64,000 bases of DNA from Streptomyces spororaveus (GCF_016755875.1 NZ_BNED01000005.1:4044001-4108000), one strand, 5' to 3'. Shown: positions 52,824-62,138, counted from the stretch's first letter. Numbers and translations: made by a program. Notes: generated by a model from the letters alone, not told the origin.

Positions 52824-53630
52824 ATGGAGCACAGAGGGATGGACGCGTACGGGTACTTCGAGCGGGAGGGGTCCCTGGGACGGGTGCAGAGCGAGTTCAG
52901 GGGCGTCGTGGCGGCCGCCCGGGGCCGGATCTCCGAGGCGTACGGCCGCCGGCTGCACAGCGCCTACCTCTACGGATCCGTGCCGCGCGGAGCGGCCCGG
53001 CCCGGGCGGTCCGACCTCGACCTGCTGCTCGTACTGCACCACGTGCCTTCCGACGAGGACCGGGACGGCGCCGAGGTGCTCGCCCGCGGGCTCGACGAGG
53101 ACTTCCCGGAGGTCGACGGGGTCGCCGTCCTGCTCCGGGACAAGGGGGCCGTGCTGAGCGAGGCGGAACGATTCGACCTGGGCTGGTTCCTCGCCTGCCT
53201 GTGCACCCCACTGCTCGGCGCGGACCTGGCCGAGCACCTGCCGCGCTACCGGCCGGACAGCCTGCTCGCCCGCGAGACCAACGGCGATCTGGCCGACGTA
53301 CTGCCCGGATGGCGCAAGCGGGTGCGGGAGGCTTCGACGCCGCAGGAGTACCGGAAGCTGAGCCGCCTCTTCTCCCGGCGCCTGGTGCGCACCGCCTTCA
53401 CGCTGGTCATGCCGCGGTGGGGTGGCTGGACGAGCGACCTCGGCGAGTCCGCGGAGATCTTCGGCATGTACTACCCGGAACGCGCGGCTCAGCTGCAGGC
53501 CGCGGCCGGGGTCGCGCTGGAGCCCGTCGCGGATCCGGAGGTGCTGCGCGGTTACGTCGAGGACCTCGGGCCGTGGCTGGCCGACGAGTACACGGCCAGG
53601 CACGGGACCAAGACGCCGCGCACGGCCTGA
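52824..53630 (+). CDS. Nucleotidyltransferase-domain protein
   Basis: The 268-aa protein contains the Pol-beta-type NTase signature YGSVPRGAARPGRSDLDLLL near residues 50-69 (GSxxRG then SDxDLLL), with DGVAVLLRD as a probable third acidic region. The rest is helical. Such proteins transfer nucleotides to antibiotics, tRNA or proteins; no partner gene such as an antitoxin is next to it, so its role is open. ATG 52824 has a weak ribosome site; ATG 52839 is an alternative. Confidence 0.8.
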   Translation: MEHRGMDAYGYFEREGSLGRVQSEFRGVVAAARGRISEAYGRRLHSAYLYGSVPRGAARPGRSDLDLLLVLHHVPSDEDRDGAEVLARGLDEDFPEVDGVAVLLRDKGAVLSEAERFDLGWFLACLCTPLLGADLAEHLPRYRPDSLLARETNGDLADVLPGWRKRVREASTPQEYRKLSRLFSRRLVRTAFTLVMPRWGGWTSDLGESAEIFGMYYPERAAQLQAAAGVALEPVADPEVLRGYVEDLGPWLADEYTARHGTKTPRTA

Positions 53631-53680
53631 GGACCGGCGGGATCCGGAGAGGGCGGCCCGGCGATCGGTCCGCGCCGGGT

Positions 53681-53980
53681 TCAGGCCTTCTCGGCCGCGG
53701 CGAGGGCGTCGACGGCCAGCTTGGCCTCCGCCAGGCCCGCCCCGGTGATCCGGCGGTACTCCTTGATCGCCGAGATGTGCCGGTCGGCCCTGAGGTGGGC
53801 GCGCACCTCGTCCATCCCGGCCGGCTCCGGCTCCTCGATGCCGAAGTGGTCCAGCACCAGGGCCAGGCGGCGCTCCATGCGGTCCGCCTTGTTCTGGAGG
53901 CTCTGGACCCGGAGGGTCACCGTCGAGGTGATCCATCCGGCCGTCGCGATCAGCATGATCAGCAGGAACACGGTGTTCAT
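53681..53980 (-). CDS. Membrane-anchored L7/L12 C-terminal-like domain protein
   Basis: The 99-aa protein starts with a membrane helix (MNTVFLLIMLIATAGWITST) and a short coiled segment. It then has MDEVRAHLRADRHISAIKEY and RRITGAGLAEAKLAVDALAA, which match the ribosomal protein L7/L12 C-terminal fold (helix-loop-helix GxxLxEAKxxV). It is not a ribosomal protein because of the anchor and the missing N-terminal dimer domain. The ATG at 53980 overlaps the stop of the MBL gene (ATGA), so it is the last gene of that operon. Confidence 0.8.
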   Translation of the reverse strand: MNTVFLLIMLIATAGWITSTVTLRVQSLQNKADRMERRLALVLDHFGIEEPEPAGMDEVRAHLRADRHISAIKEYRRITGAGLAEAKLAVDALAAAEKA

Positions 53981-54822
53981 TCAGGCCCTCCCGGGATCAG
54001 TCCGTGATCTTGAAGGTACTCCAGCTGCGCCCGGACGGACCATTCCGCGGCCGGCCACAGGGACCGGTCCACATCCGCATAGACCTGGGCGACGACCGAC
54101 TCCGGGGTCAGGCAGCCGTTCTCGACGGCGGTCTCGACCTGGGCGAGCCGGTGCGCGCGGTGGGCCAGGTAGTACTCGACGGCGCCCTGCGCGTCCTCCA
54201 GGACCGGCCCGTGGCCCGGCAGGACGGTGTGCACCCCGTCGTCCACGGTGAGCGAGCGCAGCCGGCGCAGGGAGTCCAGGTAGTCGCCGAGGCGGCCGTC
54301 GGGATGGGCGACGACGGTGGTGCCGCGGCCCAGGATGGTGTCACCGGTCAGCACGGCCCGGTCGGCCGGCAGGTGGAAGCAGAGCGAGTCGCTGGTGTGG
54401 CCGGGGGTCGGGACCACGCGCAGCTCCAGCCCGCCGGTCCGGATCACGTCACCGGCGGCCAGGCCCTCGTCGCCGAGGCGCAGGGCCGGGTCCAGGGCGC
54501 GGACCTTCGTACGGGTGAGCTCGGCGAAGCGGCCCGCGCCCTCGGCGTGGTCGGGATGGCCGTGGGTGAGCAGGGTGAGGGCGATCCGCTTGCCGGCCTG
54601 CTCGGCGGTGGCGATGACCGCCCGCAGGTGTACGTCGTCCAGCGGGCCGGGATCGATCACGACGGCGAGGTCGGAGCCAGGCTCCGACACCAGCCAGGTG
54701 TTGGTGCCGTCGAGGGTCATCGCGGAGGCGTTGGGGGCCAGGACGTTCACCGCGCGGGCGGTCGCGGGCCCGGAGGTGACGACTCCGCGGGGCTGTCCGG
54801 GCAGTGCGGCGGCGTCGGTCAT
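53977..54822 (-). CDS. Metallo-beta-lactamase-fold hydrolase (glyoxalase II-like/LACTB2-like)
   Basis: The 281-aa protein has the MBL metal motif THGHPDHAEG and the later PGHTSDSLCFHLP, GDTILGRG and LPGHGPVLED, typical of glyoxalase II or LACTB2-type MBL hydrolases. A C-terminal helical end of about 70 residues follows. The substrate is unknown. The ATG at 54822 overlaps the upstream Nudix stop and the stop overlaps the L7/L12-like start, so three genes form one operon. Confidence 0.88.
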   Translation of the reverse strand: MTDAAALPGQPRGVVTSGPATARAVNVLAPNASAMTLDGTNTWLVSEPGSDLAVVIDPGPLDDVHLRAVIATAEQAGKRIALTLLTHGHPDHAEGAGRFAELTRTKVRALDPALRLGDEGLAAGDVIRTGGLELRVVPTPGHTSDSLCFHLPADRAVLTGDTILGRGTTVVAHPDGRLGDYLDSLRRLRSLTVDDGVHTVLPGHGPVLEDAQGAVEYYLAHRAHRLAQVETAVENGCLTPESVVAQVYADVDRSLWPAAEWSVRAQLEYLQDHGLIPGGPE

Positions 54823-55790
54823 GCGGGGCCTCCCGGACCTGCGGGCTCGGCGGGACCTGCGGGACCCGAGGCATCCGCGGGACCCGCGGCATCCGCGGGA
54901 CCCGCGGGGCGGACCCGCTTGGTGAACTCGTCGTGCCCCGGCCAGCTGAGCACCAGCTCGCCGTCCTCCAGCGTGGCCTGGGCCAGCACGGGGGCGAGGT
55001 CCTGCTCCGCCGCGGAGGCGAGAGCGCCCGCGGCGGTCCCGTACGGCTCCAGCGACCGCAGCGTGGAGATGGTGGGCGGCATCATCAGCAGCTCGCCCTT
55101 GTCGTACCCGGCGGCCGCGTCGGCCGGGCGGATCCACACGGTCCGGTCGGCCTCGGTGGAGGCGTTGCGGGTGCGCTGCCCCTCGGGGAGGGCGGCGACG
55201 AAGAACCAGGTGTCGTAGCGGCGCGGCTCGAACTCGGGGGTGATCCAGCGCGCCCAGGCGCCGAGGAGGTCGGAGCGCAGCCGCAGGCCGCGGCGGTCCA
55301 GGAACTCCGCGAAGGACAGCTCCCGTGCCACGAGTGCCAGCCGGTCGGCCTCCCAGTCGTCCCCGGTGGTGTCGCCGACGATCTCGTCCGGGGTCTGCCC
55401 GGCGAGCAGCACGCCCGCCTCCTCGAAGGTCTCCCGTACGGCGCCGCAGACGATGGCCTGGGCGGTACGGGGATCGGTCCCGAGCCGGGCCGCCCACTCC
55501 TCCTGGGAGGGGCCCGCCCAGCCGACCTGGTGCTCCTCGTCGCGGGGATCGACCCCGCCGCCCGGATAGGCGTACGCGCCCCCGGCGAAGGCCATGGAGG
55601 CCCGCCTGCGCAGCATGTGCACGGCGGGACCGTCGGGGGTGTCGCGCAGGAGCATCACGGTGGCGGCGCGCCGCGGATCCACCGGGACGAGCGAGCCGTC
55701 CGCGAGCGCGCGGATGCGGTCGGGCCACTCCGGCGGGTACCACTGGCCTCCGGCGGGGGGCTGCTGCTGACCATGCTGACCATTCGGCAT
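54819..55790 (-). CDS. Nudix hydrolase with repetitive C-terminal tail
   Basis: The 323-aa protein carries a Nudix-type core with GGAYAYPGGGVDPRDEE and ETFEEAGVLLAGQ, resembling NUDT19-like CoA or nucleotide diphosphatases. The C-terminus ends in a low-complexity stretch of Ala, Gly, Pro and Asp (GPADAAGPADASGPAGPAEP) encoded by a near-perfect 18-bp DNA repeat around 54865-54905. ATG 55790 is the start. The stop overlaps the MBL start. Confidence 0.85.
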   Translation of the reverse strand: MPNGQHGQQQPPAGGQWYPPEWPDRIRALADGSLVPVDPRRAATVMLLRDTPDGPAVHMLRRRASMAFAGGAYAYPGGGVDPRDEEHQVGWAGPSQEEWAARLGTDPRTAQAIVCGAVRETFEEAGVLLAGQTPDEIVGDTTGDDWEADRLALVARELSFAEFLDRRGLRLRSDLLGAWARWITPEFEPRRYDTWFFVAALPEGQRTRNASTEADRTVWIRPADAAAGYDKGELLMMPPTISTLRSLEPYGTAAGALASAAEQDLAPVLAQATLEDGELVLSWPGHDEFTKRVRPAGPADAAGPADASGPAGPAEPAGPGGPA

Positions 55791-55966
55791 GGCCGGATGC
55801 TACGGCCATCCGGCCCGATGTTCGAGGGTCCCCCGTCACAGGTGGCCGACACGGGCGGCCGATACGGGCCTGTCACCGGCGGTCCGGCCCCGGCGCCACG
55901 CGGGACGGGCCGGGAATCGCGCGGTGCGCGACCCCGGCCCGTCCCGGCGGAAACCACCCCGGAGGG

Positions 55967-56440
55967 TCAGGCTCCGGCGACCAGCTCCACCTGGATCTCG
56001 ACCTCGACCGGGGCGTCCAGCGGCAGGACCGCCACGCCGACGGCGCTGCGGGCGTGGACGCCCTTCTCGCCGAGGACGGCGCCCAGGAGCTCGCTCGCGC
56101 CGTTCAGCACACCCGGCTGGGCGGTGAAGTCGGGGGCGGAGGCGACGAAGCCGACGACCTTCACGACACGCGCGATCTTGTCGAGGTCACCCACGACCGA
56201 CTTGACGGCGGCCAGGGCGTTCAGCGCGCAGGTGGCGGCCAGCTGCTTGGCCTGCTCCGGCGAGACCTCGGCGCCGACCTTGCCGGTGACCGGCAGGCTG
56301 CCCTTGATCATCGGGAGCTGGCCCGCGGTGAAGACGTACGCACCCGACCGTACGGCCGGCTGGTACGCGGCCAGCGGCGGAACAACCTCGGGAAGGGTCA
56401 GGCCGAGCTCGGCCAGCTTCGCCTCGACGACGCCGCTCAT
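55967..56440 (-). CDS. RidA-family protein
   Basis: The 157-aa protein belongs to the RidA/YjgF/YER057c family: GAYVFTAGQLPMIKGSLPVTGK near residue 33 and a C-terminal ARSAVGVAVLPLDAPVEVEIQVEL. Typical RidA proteins of about 130 aa deaminate reactive enamine/imine intermediates; the length and missing Arg motif suggest a related subfamily whose reaction is not known. The ATG at 56440 overlaps the DUF4177 stop by 4 bp. Confidence 0.87.
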   Translation of the reverse strand: MSGVVEAKLAELGLTLPEVVPPLAAYQPAVRSGAYVFTAGQLPMIKGSLPVTGKVGAEVSPEQAKQLAATCALNALAAVKSVVGDLDKIARVVKVVGFVASAPDFTAQPGVLNGASELLGAVLGEKGVHARSAVGVAVLPLDAPVEVEIQVELVAGA

Positions 56441-56598
56441 GCCTTCTCCCGCTTGAGGTAGGCCACGAGCTGCTCGGGGTTGTTCGGGCCGGGCACGACC
56501 TGGACGAGCTCCCAGCCGTCCTCGCCCCAGGTGTCCAGGATCTGCTTGGTGGCGTGAACCAGCAGCGGGACCGTCGCATATTCGAACTTCTTGGTCAT
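56437..56598 (-). CDS. DUF4177 small protein
   Basis: The 53-aa protein MTKKFEYATVPLLVHATKQI with GEDGWELVQVVPGPNNPEQLV fits the DUF4177 family of small beta-alpha proteins. Its function is unknown. ATG 56598 is upstream of the RidA gene and overlaps it by 4 bp, which implies a coupled pair. The ribosome binding site is weak. Confidence 0.8.
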   Translation of the reverse strand: MTKKFEYATVPLLVHATKQILDTWGEDGWELVQVVPGPNNPEQLVAYLKREKA

Positions 56599-56806
56599 GG
56601 GAGCGAGGGTAGTGCCTGTCGTGCGGGCCGCACGCCGCCCCCGGAGCCGACGGTCGGACACCTCACCCGGGCAGGCGCCGGGCCGCCCCGGCACCGGCCC
56701 GACGCGGACCGTCGCCGGCCCGACGTAACGGAGCTCACGCCCGAACACTCCGGCAGAACCACCCGGCACCACCGGAGTCGAAGCGAAGGAATTAGGCTCG
56801 GGCGCT

Positions 56807-57790
56807 GTGAGCAGGCTCCAGGTGGTCAGCGGCAAGGGCGGCACCGGCAAGACCACGGTCGCCGCAGCACTCGCGCTTGCCCTCGCACGCGAGGGCGGCC
56901 GGACTCTTCTCGTGGAGGTCGAGGGCAGGCAGGGGCTCGCGCAGCTCTTCGGCGCCGAGGCACTCCCCTACGAGGAACGGAAGATCGCCGTGGCGCCCGG
57001 CGGGGGCGGTGAGGTCTACGCGCTCGCCATCGACGCCGAACGGGCGCTGCTGGACTACCTCCAGATGTTCTACAAGCTCGGCTCGGCCGGCCGCGCCCTC
57101 AAGAAGCTCGGCGCCATCGACTTCGCGACGACCATCGCCCCCGGGCTGCGCGACGTCCTGCTGACCGGCAAGGCGTGCGAGGCGGTGCGGCGCAAGGACA
57201 AGGCCGGCCGGTACGTCTACGACCACGTGATCATGGACGCGCCGCCGACCGGGCGGATCACCCGGTTCCTGAACGTCAACGACGAGGTGGCGGGCCTGGC
57301 CCGGTTCGGGCCCATCCACAACCAGGCCCAGGCCGTCATGAAGGTCCTCAAGTCCCCCGAGACGGCCGTGCACCTGGTCACCCTCCTGGAGGAGATGCCC
57401 GTCCAGGAGACCGCCGACGGCATCGAGGAACTGCGCGCGGCCGGCCTGCCCGTCGGCCGGGTCGTCGTCAACATGGTCCGGCCGCACCACCTGGACGAGG
57501 ACACCCTGCGCACCGCGGCCGGCGACCACCGCGCCGAGGTGGCGAAGTCTCTGTCCCGGGCGGGCCTCGGCGGGGCGCGCCGCGGCGGGCTGGCCGAGCG
57601 GCTGGTGGACCCGCTGCTCACGCAGGCCGCCGAGCACGCGGGCCGGGTGGAGCTGGAGCGCGCGCAGCGCACCGTACTGGCGGGGCTGGACCTGCCGACG
57701 TACGAACTGCCCCTGCTCGGCGCGGGGATGGATCTGGCCGGGCTGTACGCGCTGGCCAAGGAATTGCGGAAGCAGTCGGTGGCCGAATGA
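56807..57790 (+). CDS. ArsA/Get3-like ATPase, first of a pair
   Basis: The 327-aa protein has the ArsA-type P-loop KGGTGKTT (SRLQVVSGKGGTGKTTVAAA) and switch region HVIMDAPPTGRITRFL, with the second half ending in LPTYELPLLGAGMDLAGLYAL. It lacks arsenite-binding cysteines, so it is not an arsenite pump. Pairs like this beside WhiB genes are conserved in actinobacteria (for example the Rv3679/Rv3680 pair next to whiB4 in M. tuberculosis). GTG 56807 has only a weak ribosome site. Its stop overlaps the next ATPase start. Confidence 0.9.
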   Translation: MSRLQVVSGKGGTGKTTVAAALALALAREGGRTLLVEVEGRQGLAQLFGAEALPYEERKIAVAPGGGGEVYALAIDAERALLDYLQMFYKLGSAGRALKKLGAIDFATTIAPGLRDVLLTGKACEAVRRKDKAGRYVYDHVIMDAPPTGRITRFLNVNDEVAGLARFGPIHNQAQAVMKVLKSPETAVHLVTLLEEMPVQETADGIEELRAAGLPVGRVVVNMVRPHHLDEDTLRTAAGDHRAEVAKSLSRAGLGGARRGGLAERLVDPLLTQAAEHAGRVELERAQRTVLAGLDLPTYELPLLGAGMDLAGLYALAKELRKQSVAE

Positions 57791-59070
57791 GCGAGGGGGT
57801 GGACACCGTGGGCATGGACACTCCGCCGCGACTGGCGGTCGACCGGCTGTTGGACGACCGGGAGACCCGGATCATCGTGTGCTGCGGGGCGGGCGGGGTC
57901 GGCAAGACCACCACGGCCGCGGCGCTCGGCGTACGGGCGGCCGGGCGCGGGCGCAAGGCCGTCGTGCTCACCATCGACCCGGCGCGGCGGCTCGCGCAGT
58001 CGATGGGCATCGACTCGCTGGACAACACCCCGCGCAAGGTGGAGACCGTAGGGGCGGGCGACGGCGAACTGCACGCCATGATGCTGGACATGAAGCGGAC
58101 CTTCGACGAGATCGTCGAGGCGCACGCGGACGGCGAGCGGGCCCGGGCCATCCTCGCCAACCCCTTCTACCAGTCTCTGTCGGCCGGCTTCGCGGGCACG
58201 CAGGAGTACATGGCGATGGAGAAGCTGGGGCAGCTGCGGGCCCGGGACGACTGGGACCTGATCATCGTCGACACTCCGCCGAGCCGGTCCGCGCTGGACT
58301 TCCTGGACGCGCCGAAGCGGCTCGGGTCCTTCCTGGACGGGAAGTTCATCCGGGTGCTGATGGCGCCGGCCAAGGTGGGCGGGCGGGCCGGGATGAAGTT
58401 CCTGAATGTCGGCATGTCGATGATGACCGGCACCCTCAGCAAACTGATGGGTGCCTCGCTGCTGAAGGACGTGCAGACCTTCGTGGCCGCGATGGACACG
58501 ATGTTCGGCGGCTTCCGCACGCGCGCGGACGCGACCTTCCGGCTGCTCCAGGCTCCTGGCACGGCCTTCCTCGTGGTCGCCGCGCCCGAGGCGGACGCCC
58601 TGCGCGAGGCGGCGTACTTCGTGGAGCGGCTGGCCGCGGAGCGGATGCCGCTGGCCGGTCTGGTACTGAACCGGGTGCACGGCAGTGGCGCCGCCCAGCT
58701 GTCCGCCGAGCGGGCGTCGGCCGCCGCAGAGAATCTTGAAGAAGGCGGCATTGTCGATCAGGAGTCCGGGAAAGCTGGACTTCGTGACTCGGGCGCTGAA
58801 CCGACCGAACCGACCGAACCGACCGAACCCAGCGAACCCACCGAAGGCGACACCGCGGTCGTCGACCGGATCACGGCAGGACTGCTGCGCCTGCACGCCG
58901 AGCGCATGCAGGTGATCGCGCGTGAACAGCGCACACGCGATCGCTTCACCTCACTGCACCCCGAAGTGGCGGTGGCGGAAGTGGCCGCCCTGCCCGGCGA
59001 TGTGCACGACCTCGCCGGGCTGCGGGCCATCGGAGAACGACTCGCGGCCGGGGTACCGGCCGGAGCGTAG
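57787..59070 (+). CDS. ArsA/Get3-like ATPase, second of a pair, with acidic TEP repeat
   Basis: The 427-aa ATPase has P-loop AGGVGKTT (CCGAGGVGKTTTAAALGV), TIDPARRLAQSMGI and switch II DLIIVDTPPSRSALDFLDAP. Between its halves is a low-complexity stretch TEPTEPTEPSEPTE (58798-58845), encoded by 9-bp repeats. With the partner gene it probably forms a heterocomplex. The ATG at 57787 overlaps the upstream stop (ATGA). It is convergent with wblA, only 29 bp apart. Confidence 0.9.
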   Translation: MSEGVDTVGMDTPPRLAVDRLLDDRETRIIVCCGAGGVGKTTTAAALGVRAAGRGRKAVVLTIDPARRLAQSMGIDSLDNTPRKVETVGAGDGELHAMMLDMKRTFDEIVEAHADGERARAILANPFYQSLSAGFAGTQEYMAMEKLGQLRARDDWDLIIVDTPPSRSALDFLDAPKRLGSFLDGKFIRVLMAPAKVGGRAGMKFLNVGMSMMTGTLSKLMGASLLKDVQTFVAAMDTMFGGFRTRADATFRLLQAPGTAFLVVAAPEADALREAAYFVERLAAERMPLAGLVLNRVHGSGAAQLSAERASAAAENLEEGGIVDQESGKAGLRDSGAEPTEPTEPTEPSEPTEGDTAVVDRITAGLLRLHAERMQVIAREQRTRDRFTSLHPEVAVAEVAALPGDVHDLAGLRAIGERLAAGVPAGA

Positions 59071-59099
59071 GCGTGGGTACGTCGTGGTGGCCGTGTGGT

Positions 59100-59450
59100 C
59101 TACCCGGCTGCCGCGTATGTCTCGTACTCCACGTCGATCTCCGCGTCTGCATCCATGGTGAGGATGCCTGTGCTGCGCTCGTACTCCGTACGTGCGGTTT
59201 CGAGCAGCCGTCGCCACGAGGTGACGGTGGGACGCCGGCGCAGCAGCGCACGTCGTTCCCGCTCGGTCATTCCACCCCACACGCCGAACTCGACACGGTT
59301 GTCGAGCGCGTCGGCCAGGCATTCGGTCCGCACCGGACATCCGGTGCACACCGCCTTGGCCCTGTTCTGTGCCGCTCCTTGAACGAACAGTTCATCCGGA
59401 TCGGTAGTGCGGCAGGCTGCCTGCGCACTCCAGTCGGTAACCCAGCCCAT
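59100..59450 (-). CDS. wblA: WblA, WhiB-like iron-sulfur regulator
   Basis: The 116-aa protein is a WhiB-like regulator with the four iron-sulfur cysteines C13, C35, C38 and C44 (C then CxxC then C), GVWGGMTERERRALLRRR and a basic DNA-binding end. The sequence nearly equals Streptomyces WblA as I recall it, which controls aerial development and represses antibiotic synthesis. ATG 59450 gives MGWVTDWSAQAAC; a start at 59507 would add 19 residues. It lies beside the ArsA-like ATPase pair, as in other actinobacteria. Confidence 0.95.
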   Translation of the reverse strand: MGWVTDWSAQAACRTTDPDELFVQGAAQNRAKAVCTGCPVRTECLADALDNRVEFGVWGGMTERERRALLRRRPTVTSWRRLLETARTEYERSTGILTMDADAEIDVEYETYAAAG

Positions 59451-59834
59451 CCCGGCGCCGTCCTCTCCCGAATCGAGGCTCCCCCACGGCGGCAGCGGCA
59501 TATTCACCGCTGCCAGTTGAGGACGTTACGGAAGGCGAGCACAGTGCAACACCCCCGACGGGCCCAATCTTGAATGGTCCGAACGGACTATGGGTAAGCG
59601 GCAGATCACCCGACGGAGTGATCCGGCGACATGCCCGGCCATTGCGGCAATTCGGGTGTAATCGTCACTTCTAGCTCAACCGAGGGGCGAGATTCGGACA
59701 TGTGTCCACCCCATTCGGGAAGGGTGAAAATCAAGCCGAGGGGTTGATGTCGCACCACACTGCTGTGACAGTTGGGGACAGCTTAGGCCAAGGCATTCGC
59801 GCGTGTCCGGTGAATGAGAACGTAGGCTGCCCCC
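59451..59834. promoter_or_regulatory. Divergent promoter region of wblA and the PBP gene
   Basis: These 384 bp contain no convincing gene and should hold promoters for wblA (leftward) and the penicillin-binding protein gene (rightward). Compared with coding regions it is AT-richer (for example GTGTAATCGTCACTTCTAGC around 59656-59675). Developmental regulators are known to act upstream of wblA, but no operator could be assigned with confidence. Confidence 0.5.
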
Positions 59835-62138
59835 ATGGGAAAGAAGCGCTCGGGCGGCGGGCTCACGGGGAGCCAGCAGGCCGCCAAGTTCCTCGGGGTG
59901 TCCGTCCTCTCCGGGGTTGTAATGGCCGGCATGGCGATTCCGGCCGCTGGCGCCCTGGGCCTGGCGGCCAAGGGGACGGTCGAGGGATTCGATGAGATTC
60001 CGGCCAATCTCAAGACTCCGCCGCTGAGCCAGCGGACCACGATTCTGGACGCCGAGGGTGGCACGATCGCCACCGTCTATTCGCGCGACCGGCAGGTGGT
60101 CCCGCTCACGGCGATCTCCCCGTACATGCAGAAGGCGATCGTCGCCATCGAGGACTCGCGTTTCTACGAGCACGGCGCGGTCGACCTCAAGGGCATCCTG
60201 CGCGCGGTGAACCGCAACGCGCAGGAAGGCGGCGCCGCGCAGGGCGCCTCCACCCTCACCCAGCAGTACGTGAAGAACGTGTTCGTCGAAGAGGCCGGCG
60301 ACGACGAGACGAAGGTGCGCGAGGCCCAGGAGAAGAGCCTCGGCCGGAAGATCCGCGAGCTGAAGTACTCGATCCAGGTCGAGGAGGAGCTCGGGAAGAA
60401 GAAGATCCTCGAGAACTACCTCAACATCACCTACTTCGGCCAGCAGGCGTACGGCATCGAGTCCGCCGCCCAGCGCTACTTCAGCAAGCCGGCCAAGGAC
60501 CTGACGCTGGAGGAGTCCGCGATGCTCGCGGGCGTCGTGCAGTCGCCGAGCCGGTACGACCCGGTGAACGACGTGCAGGAGGCGACGAAGCGCCGCAACA
60601 TCGTCCTGCAGCGGATGGCCGACACCAAGGACGTCTCGCAGGCGGAGGCCGACGCGGCGAAGGCGAAGCCGCTCACCCTCAAGGTGACCAAGCCGAAGAA
60701 CGGCTGCATCACCGCCGTCAAGGGCGCGGGCTTCTTCTGCGACTACGTGCGCAACTCCTTCCTCACCGACACGGCCTTCGGCAAGACGCGCGAGGACCGG
60801 GCGAAGGTCTGGAACCAGGGCGGCCTGACGGTACGCACCACCCTGGACCCGCAGTCGCAGGACGCCGCCAACGAGTCGATCAAGGATCACGTCTACCAGG
60901 AGGACTCGATCGCGACGGCTGTGACCATGGTCCAGCCGGGCACCGGACGGGTGCTGGCGATGGGTCAGTCGAAGCCGTACGGCTTCGGGAAGAACGAGAC
61001 CCAGATCAACTACTCCGTGGACAAGCGGATGGGCGGCTCGAACTTCGGCTTCCAGGTCGGCTCGACCTTCAAGCCGTTCATCGCGGCGGCCGCCATAGAG
61101 CGCGGCATGCCGGCGACCAAGGTGTACCCGGCGCCCAACAAGCTGGAGTACCCGACGCCGATCTCGCGCTGCGACGGCAGCTCGTGGCTGAACCTGCCGA
61201 TCAACGGCAAGACCCAGACGGCGAAGAACGAGACCGAGGACGAGGTCGGCCCGTACGCACTGCGGACGGCGATGGAGAAGTCCATCAACACCTACTTCGT
61301 CGAGATGATCGGCGAGATCGGCCTCTGCCCGGTGACGGAGATGACGCAGAAGCTCGGCGTCGTCCCGGCCGACGGCTCCAAGATCCCCGAGGCCCCGTCG
61401 ATCGCGCTCGGCTCCGCCGAGCTCTCCCCGCTGACGATGGCCAACGCGTACGCGACCTTCGCCAACCGCGGCGTCTACTGCACCCCGGTCGCCATCGAGT
61501 CGATCACCGACGCGCACGGCAAGGCGCTCGCCGTGCCGAAGTCCAAGTGCGAGCGGGCGATGGCCACCGAGACGGCCGACACCATCAACACCCTGCTGCG
61601 CGGAGTGGTCGACTCCGGTACCGGTGAGCGGGCCGGTCTGAGCGACCGCGACAGCGCCGGCAAGACCGGTACGACGGACGAGCGCTACAACGCCTGGTTC
61701 GTCGGCTACACGACGAACGTCTCCGGCGCGGTGTGGGTCGGCTCGGGCGGCGCGAAGAAGATCACGATGGAGAACATCGTGATCGGCGGCAAGCCCTACG
61801 ACAAGGTCTTCGGCGGCGGTCTGCCCGGTCCGATCTGGAAGGACGCCGTCAGCGGCGCGCTCTCCGGCCGCGAGTCGGGCAACTTCGTCACCGTCGGCAT
61901 CGCGGAGCCGACCCTCCCCACCGGCGGCCCGCGCGGCAACAAGCCGCCGACGACCCCGACCCGGCCCGGCAAGCCCGGCGGTGACGGCAAGCCCGGCGGG
62001 CGGCCCGGCGGCCAGACCGGCGGAAACCACGGGGGTGCCACGGGCGCCACGGGCGACGTCCAGCCGCAGCCCCCGTTCCCCGGGATCTCGATCGACCCGA
62101 ACACGGCCGGCGTGATCGGCGGCCGCGACGACCAGTAG
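59835..62138 (+). CDS. Class A penicillin-binding protein (transglycosylase/transpeptidase)
   Basis: The 767-aa protein has a short cytoplasmic part, one membrane helix (about 20-47), a GT51 glycosyltransferase domain with catalytic E106 in EDSRFYEH, and a transpeptidase domain with STFK (S410, K413), SIN (483-485) and KTG (610-612). It builds peptidoglycan. The C-terminus of about 120 residues is rich in Gly, Pro and Asn, probably unstructured outside the membrane. ATG 59835. A strong bidirectional terminator follows. Confidence 0.95.
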   Translation: MGKKRSGGGLTGSQQAAKFLGVSVLSGVVMAGMAIPAAGALGLAAKGTVEGFDEIPANLKTPPLSQRTTILDAEGGTIATVYSRDRQVVPLTAISPYMQKAIVAIEDSRFYEHGAVDLKGILRAVNRNAQEGGAAQGASTLTQQYVKNVFVEEAGDDETKVREAQEKSLGRKIRELKYSIQVEEELGKKKILENYLNITYFGQQAYGIESAAQRYFSKPAKDLTLEESAMLAGVVQSPSRYDPVNDVQEATKRRNIVLQRMADTKDVSQAEADAAKAKPLTLKVTKPKNGCITAVKGAGFFCDYVRNSFLTDTAFGKTREDRAKVWNQGGLTVRTTLDPQSQDAANESIKDHVYQEDSIATAVTMVQPGTGRVLAMGQSKPYGFGKNETQINYSVDKRMGGSNFGFQVGSTFKPFIAAAAIERGMPATKVYPAPNKLEYPTPISRCDGSSWLNLPINGKTQTAKNETEDEVGPYALRTAMEKSINTYFVEMIGEIGLCPVTEMTQKLGVVPADGSKIPEAPSIALGSAELSPLTMANAYATFANRGVYCTPVAIESITDAHGKALAVPKSKCERAMATETADTINTLLRGVVDSGTGERAGLSDRDSAGKTGTTDERYNAWFVGYTTNVSGAVWVGSGGAKKITMENIVIGGKPYDKVFGGGLPGPIWKDAVSGALSGRESGNFVTVGIAEPTLPTGGPRGNKPPTTPTRPGKPGGDGKPGGRPGGQTGGNHGGATGATGDVQPQPPFPGISIDPNTAGVIGGRDDQ

